Shown piece after piece: positions 60,531 through 64,000 of a DNA stretch of 64,000 nucleotides (position 1 is its first letter; each line of letters begins with the position of its first letter). The notes beneath the pieces were generated by a model. The model had not been told where the DNA came from. It ran no database searches and saw nothing but the letters and a program-made list of their open reading frames with translations. Both the position numbers and the translations under genes were made by a program. Location of the stretch: contig NZ_JABBPG010000013.1 of the NCBI RefSeq assembly GCF_013140855.1, forward strand, positions 20,391 through 84,390, read 5' to 3'. This stretch comes from Pseudoalteromonas caenipelagi (GTDB lineage: Bacteria > Pseudomonadota > Gammaproteobacteria > Enterobacterales > Alteromonadaceae).

Positions 60531-60564
60531 CAGGCTAAGTAAATATTACTTAGCCTGTGTTTTT
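60531..60564 (+). terminator. Intrinsic terminator between rpmJ and rpsM
   Basis: CAGGCTAAGTAA (60531-60542), loop ATA, TTACTTAGCCTG (60546-60557), then TGTTTTTG: a perfect 12-pair stem with a U-run. It closes the spc transcript and precedes the alpha leader. Confidence 0.88.
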
Positions 60565-60570
60565 GAATGT

Positions 60571-60660
60571 GATCCGATCTTCGTTTGAGTATCCTTGCGG
60601 GCTTTTCAAACAGATGGGTGTCGGATCGAAATATAGGAGATGTGTTAGTGGCCCGTATCG
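60571..60660 (+). promoter_or_regulatory. Alpha-operon leader (S4-binding pseudoknot)
   Basis: The leader before rpsM shows stem GATCCGA (60571-60577) with TCGGATC (60621-60627) and an inner stem GTTTGA (60583-60588) with TCAAAC (60606-60611), and it shares the phrase GTTTGAGTATCC and GGGCTTTTCA with the E. coli alpha-operon leader. In E. coli S4 binds this pseudoknot, traps the ribosome at the rpsM start and represses the operon. Confidence 0.85.
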
Positions 60661-61004
60661 CTGGCATTAACGTCCCTGATCATAAGCATGCAGTTATTGG
60701 TTTAACTAGCATCTATGGTGTAGGTAAAACTCGCGCTAAGGCGATCTTAGCAGCGACTGGTATCGCCGAAACTACAAAAATCGGTGAGCTTTCAGACGAA
60801 ACACTTGACGTACTTCGTGAAGAAGTTGGCAAGTACACTGTCGAAGGTGATCTTCGTCGTGAAGTGACTTTAAACATCAAGCGTCTTATGGACCTTGGTT
60901 GTTTCCGTGGCTTACGTCATCGTCGTTCGTTACCACTACGTGGTCAACGTACTAAGACTAACGCGCGTACTCGTAAGGGTCCACGCAAGCCTATCAAGAA
61001 ATAA
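60648..61004 (+). CDS. rpsM: Ribosomal protein uS13
   Basis: A 118-residue 30S-head protein: (GTG)ARIAGINVPDHKHAVIGLTS, YGVGKTRAKAILAATGI, LRGQRTKTNARTRKGPRKP. I choose the GTG at 60648 with TAGGAGA ahead; GTG is the usual start of this gene and is buried in the S4-controlled leader. A longer in-frame reading from 60585 would run through the pseudoknot. Confidence 0.97.
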   Translation: MARIAGINVPDHKHAVIGLTSIYGVGKTRAKAILAATGIAETTKIGELSDETLDVLREEVGKYTVEGDLRREVTLNIKRLMDLGCFRGLRHRRSLPLRGQRTKTNARTRKGPRKPIKK

Positions 61005-61017
61005 GGTGGGGTAAGTT

Positions 61018-61404
61018 ATGGCTAAAGCACCAATTCGTCGTAAAAAGGTCAAAAAGCAAGTTGTTGATGGAATGGCACATGTTCATGCATCATTCAACAA
61101 CACAATCGTAACCATTACTGACCGTCAAGGTAATGCTCTTTCTTGGGCGACTGCAGGTGGTTCTGGTTTCCGTGGTTCACGTAAGTCTACTCCGTTCGCT
61201 GCACAGGTTGCTGCTGAGCGTGCAGGTACTGCTGCACAAGAGTACGGCCTTAAGAACCTAGAAGTATTCATTAAAGGTCCAGGTCCAGGCCGTGAGTCTG
61301 CTGTACGTGCATTGAATGCTGCGGGTTACCGTATCACAAACATCACTGACGTGACGCCAATCCCTCATAATGGTTGTCGTCCACCGAAGAAACGTCGCGT
61401 TTAA
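61018..61404 (+). CDS. rpsK: Ribosomal protein uS11
   Basis: A 128-residue 30S platform protein: HASFNNTIVTITDRQGNAL, GFRGSRKSTPFAAQVAAERA, and TPIPHNGCRPPKKRRV at the end, where the isoaspartate Asn-Gly site lies. Confidence 0.98.
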   Translation: MAKAPIRRKKVKKQVVDGMAHVHASFNNTIVTITDRQGNALSWATAGGSGFRGSRKSTPFAAQVAAERAGTAAQEYGLKNLEVFIKGPGPGRESAVRALNAAGYRITNITDVTPIPHNGCRPPKKRRV

Positions 61405-61425
61405 CAATAGGTTAGGAGAAAGAAC

Positions 61426-62046
61426 ATGGCAAGATATTTGGGCCCTAAGCTCAAGCTGAGTCGTCGTGAAGGTACTGACCTGTTCCTTAAGAGCGGCGTA
61501 AGAGCTATCGACTCAAAGTGTAAACTTGAGACTGCACCTGGTCAGCACGGCGCTCGTAAAGGTCGTCTATCTGATTACGGTTTACAATTACGTGAAAAGC
61601 AAAAAGTACGTCGTATTTACGGTGTATTAGAAAAGCAATTCCGTAACTATTATAAAGAAGCTGCTCGCCTTAAAGGTAACACAGGTGAAAACCTACTACA
61701 GCTTCTAGAGCAACGTTTAGACAATGTTGTATATCGCATGGGTTTTGCAAGCACGCGTGCTGAAGCACGTCAGCTAGTGAGCCACAAAGCGATTATGGTT
61801 AATGGTCGTGTTGTTAATATCCCTTCTTTCGTAGTTACTCCTGAAGATGTAGTAGTAATTCGCGAGAAGTCTAAAAAGCAAGCGCGTATCATCGCTGCTC
61901 TAGAGTTGGCTGAGCAACGTGAAAAGCCAACTTGGATTGAAGTTGACGGTAAGAAAATGGAAGGTAGCTTCAAGCGCCTACCAGAGCGTTCTGATCTGTC
62001 TGCGGACATTAACGAACAACTAATCGTCGAACTTTACTCGAAGTAA
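61426..62046 (+). CDS. rpsD: Ribosomal protein uS4
   Basis: A 206-residue assembly protein and the likely repressor of the alpha operon. MARYLGPKLKLSRREGTDL, SDYGLQLREKQKVRRIYGV, and the S4 domain RLDNVVYRMGFASTRAEARQLVSHKAIMVNGRVV near residue 97-130. Confidence 0.98.
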   Translation: MARYLGPKLKLSRREGTDLFLKSGVRAIDSKCKLETAPGQHGARKGRLSDYGLQLREKQKVRRIYGVLEKQFRNYYKEAARLKGNTGENLLQLLEQRLDNVVYRMGFASTRAEARQLVSHKAIMVNGRVVNIPSFVVTPEDVVVIREKSKKQARIIAALELAEQREKPTWIEVDGKKMEGSFKRLPERSDLSADINEQLIVELYSK

Positions 62047-62070
62047 AGTTAAGAGTTAAGAGAGGATAAA

Positions 62071-63057
62071 ATGCAGGGTTCTGTAACCGAATTCCTAAAG
62101 CCAAGGTTAGTCGATATCGACGCTATCAACCCAACGCGTTCTAAAGTAGTTTTAGAACCACTTGAGCGTGGTTTTGGCCACACTTTGGGTAACGCTTTAC
62201 GCCGTATACTGTTGTCATCTATGCCAGGATGTGCAGTAACTGAAGTTGAAATCGACGGTGTATTGCATGAGTACAGCGCGAAAGAAGGCGTTCAAGAAGA
62301 CATCATTGAAATTTTGTTGAATCTAAAAGGTTTAGCGGTATCTCTAGAAGGTAAAGATGAAGTTTTTCTGACCCTGACTAAGTCTGGTGTAGGCCCTGTG
62401 ACTGCGGCAGATATCCAGCACGATGGAGATGTAACAATCGCCAACCCAGATCACATTATTTGTCACTTAACTGCTGACAATAGTGAAATCAGCATGCGTA
62501 TTCGTGTTGAACGTGGTCGTGGTTATGTGCCTGCGTCTAGCCGTTTATCCTCTGATGACGATGAGCGTCCAATTGGTCGTCTGCTGCTTGATGCATCATT
62601 CAGTCCAGTTGAGCGTATTGCGTACTCGGTTGAGTCAGCCCGTGTTGAACAACGTACAGACTTAGACAAGTTAATCATTGATATGGAAACGAACGGTACT
62701 TTAGATCCTGAAGAAGCGATCCGCCGTGCGTCTACTATCTTAGCTGAGCAGTTAGAAGCATTCGTAGATTTACGTGATGTATCTGAGCCAGAAGAGAAAG
62801 AAGAGAAGCCAGAATTCGATCCTATTCTGCTTCGTCCTGTTGATGATCTTGAGCTAACAGTGCGTTCAGCAAACTGTTTGAAAGCCGAGCAAATTCAATA
62901 TATCGGTGACTTAGTACAGCGTACTGAAGTTGAGCTTCTGAAAACACCAAACCTTGGTAAGAAGTCTCTAACTGAAATCAAAGATGTACTAGCTTCACGT
63001 GGACTTTCACTAGGTATGCGCCTAGAGAACTGGCCACCGGCAAGCTTAGCTGAATAA
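62071..63057 (+). CDS. rpoA: RNA polymerase subunit alpha
   Basis: A 328-residue subunit: N-terminal dimerisation domain (MQGSVTEFLKPRLVDID, ERGFGHTLGNALRRILLSSMPG near residue 33-54), linker EPEEKEEKPEFDP, and C-terminal domain (LRPVDDLELTVRSANCLKAEQI and NLGKKSLTEIKDVL near 250-310) that contacts UP elements and activators such as FNR. Confidence 0.98.
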   Translation: MQGSVTEFLKPRLVDIDAINPTRSKVVLEPLERGFGHTLGNALRRILLSSMPGCAVTEVEIDGVLHEYSAKEGVQEDIIEILLNLKGLAVSLEGKDEVFLTLTKSGVGPVTAADIQHDGDVTIANPDHIICHLTADNSEISMRIRVERGRGYVPASSRLSSDDDERPIGRLLLDASFSPVERIAYSVESARVEQRTDLDKLIIDMETNGTLDPEEAIRRASTILAEQLEAFVDLRDVSEPEEKEEKPEFDPILLRPVDDLELTVRSANCLKAEQIQYIGDLVQRTEVELLKTPNLGKKSLTEIKDVLASRGLSLGMRLENWPPASLAE

Positions 63058-63093
63058 GCTAAGTTACTATATTTTAGTTAGAAGGATAGGGTC

Positions 63094-63492
63094 ATGCGCC
63101 ATCGTAAGAGTGGTCGTCAATTAAACCGTAACAGCAGCCATCGCAAAGCGATGTTCAGCAATATGGCTGGTTCTTTGGTGAAGCACGAAATCATCAAAAC
63201 AACTTTGCCTAAAGCGAAAGAGTTGCGCCGTGTAATTGAACCTTTAATCACACTGGCTAAGACTGATAGCGTAGCAAACCGCCGTTTAGCGTTTGCTCGC
63301 ACGCGTGATAAAGAAGTAGTTGGTAAATTATTCAGCGAACTAGGTCCTCGTTTCGAAGGCCGTCCAGGTGGTTACACTCGTATTCTTAAGTGTGGCTTCC
63401 GTGCTGGTGATAATGCACCAATGGCTTACGTTGAGCTTCTAGACCGCCCAGTAGCGGAAGAAACTCAAGAAGACGCGCAGTCTGCAGAGTAA
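63094..63492 (+). CDS. rplQ: Ribosomal protein bL17
   Basis: A 132-residue protein near the exit tunnel: MRHRKSGRQLNRNSSHRKAM, LVKHEIIKTTLPKAKELRRV, RPGGYTRILKCGFRAGDNAPMAYVELLDR. It closes the alpha operon, followed by a strong terminator. Confidence 0.98.
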   Translation: MRHRKSGRQLNRNSSHRKAMFSNMAGSLVKHEIIKTTLPKAKELRRVIEPLITLAKTDSVANRRLAFARTRDKEVVGKLFSELGPRFEGRPGGYTRILKCGFRAGDNAPMAYVELLDRPVAEETQEDAQSAE

Positions 63493-63507
63493 GTCTTTAT
63501 AAGACAC

Positions 63508-63540
63508 AAAAAGCCGAGCAATAGCTCGGCTTTTTCTTTT
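63508..63540 (+). terminator. Intrinsic terminator of the alpha operon
   Basis: AAAAAGCCGAGC (63508-63519), loop AATA, GCTCGGCTTTTT then CTTTT: a GC-rich stem with flanking A and T runs. Confidence 0.95.
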
Positions 63541-63803
63541 TGTAACTTCCACACCTAATCACTTTTTTACTCCCAATCTAACTAGCCTTTTTCTACATAA
63601 ATGTACTATTTGACGCCCAGCTAACCCTTAATTCTCGATTAAACGGATCATTAGCTAGCAAGTAGGTGAAAAGGTTTTAACTAAACTTAGCTCTATTGAG
63701 CTGATTATCGATGGGTAAATGTCTTATTATTGAGCTTTTAGCTATAAATTTGCTCGAAAGATCTATTTTCATCACTTTTCTTCAAAAATTCTGCAAAAAC
63801 CGC
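63541..63803. other. Upstream region of the rRNA operon
   Basis: AT-rich, no coding potential seen. The last stretch (AAAAATT, then GCAAAAAC) before P1 fits an UP element for the alpha C-terminal domain, and Fis sites are expected, but I cannot point to specific ones. Confidence 0.55.
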
Positions 63804-63838
63804 TTGCGCTTTTAATTCGCCGCCCTATAATGCGACCC
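63804..63838 (+). promoter_or_regulatory. rrn P1 promoter
   Basis: TTGCGC (63804-63809), 16-base spacer, TATAAT (63826-63831), then GCGACCCCACTGACACGG, nearly the same as the E. coli rrnB P1 downstream sequence. The GC-rich discriminator implies ppGpp control. Confidence 0.92.
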
Positions 63839-63928
63839 CACTGACACGGAGCGCTACGCTGAATAAGCAAAGTAACAACGAGTCAGCGTCGAGTAAAACT
63901 TAAATTTAAAACTTCTTAAAATTAAGTG

Positions 63929-63956
63929 TTGACAAAAAAATGGGAATGCTTAGAAT
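63929..63956 (+). promoter_or_regulatory. rrn P2 promoter and leader
   Basis: TTGACA (63929-63934), 16-base spacer, TAGAAT (63951-63956) with TG near it, followed by GCACACCCC, the same order as E. coli rrn P2. The mature 16S rRNA should begin a little beyond the right end of the window. Confidence 0.9.
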
Positions 63957-64000
63957 GCACACCCCTAGCGAGATGAAGCCAAGCGCTGATTCATCGCACT

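Noticed and set aside
60585..60647. Longer rpsM starting near 60585
   Set aside because: It would translate through the alpha-operon leader; the GTG at 60648 has a good RBS and the conserved ARIAGINVPDH start.

Overview
The window looks like chromosomal DNA of a marine gammaproteobacterium of the order Alteromonadales, most likely Pseudoalteromonas. This is inferred from the moderately AT-rich base composition, the divergence pattern of familiar E. coli-like gene blocks (nudE/yrfG/cysQ, yheS-yheT-yheU-yheV-slyX-fkpA, rsd-hemE, spc/alpha ribosomal operons) and the TorF-type porin, two YihG-like acyltransferases and the cis/trans fatty-acid isomerase. No phage, insertion sequence, CRISPR array or classical defence island is visible.

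Layout. 1-10.9 kb: tail of a solute-binding protein, a hotdog thioesterase, aconitase A, an S4 RNA-binding protein, an SDR oxidoreductase, the heme-c protein Cti (membrane adaptation), a dimeric dUTPase, and the nucleotide-housekeeping set yrfG, nudE, cysQ. 11.1-11.5 kb: three tandem identical initiator tRNA genes. 11.7-20.1 kb: a secreted dipeptidase, yheU/yheT, a tiny membrane protein under two FNR-like boxes, the ABC-F factor YheS, YheV, SlyX, a WD40 lipoprotein, FkpA and the anti-sigma factor Rsd. A candidate small RNA lies antisense between rsd and hemE. 20.6-31.5 kb: hemE, polyamine genes speE and speA, two acyltransferases followed by an MscS-type channel, a ChrA chromate transporter, a solute-binding protein and an OmpA-like lipoprotein.

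31.6-43 kb is the most accessory-looking part. It has a lipoprotein that fuses an S41 peptidase to a serine beta-lactamase-like domain, and a sulfide/persulfide-type module (rhodanese and DUF2892 genes divergent from a two-cysteine BigR/YgaV-like ArsR repressor, with a perfect inverted-repeat operator) running into an RND efflux pump. It also has a three-gene cassette consisting of a 39-residue hydrophobic peptide, a cupin/HEAT-like protein and a cysteine-dioxygenase-like 3-His cupin. That cassette is the best candidate here for an undescribed peptide-modification system.

43-54.8 kb: FAH-family hydrolase, PurT, aldo/keto reductase, TorF porin, a conserved protein of unknown function, AsmA, a receptor-like Ser/Thr kinase with TPRs, and a polysaccharide deacetylase. 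55.0-63.5 kb: the spc operon (rplN to rpmJ) and the alpha operon (rpsM to rplQ) without the S10 operon upstream, separated by an intrinsic terminator and the S4-binding alpha leader. The last 200 bases carry textbook rrn P1 and P2 promoters, so an rRNA operon should start just beyond the right edge. All family assignments are from motifs read by eye; no database search was possible.
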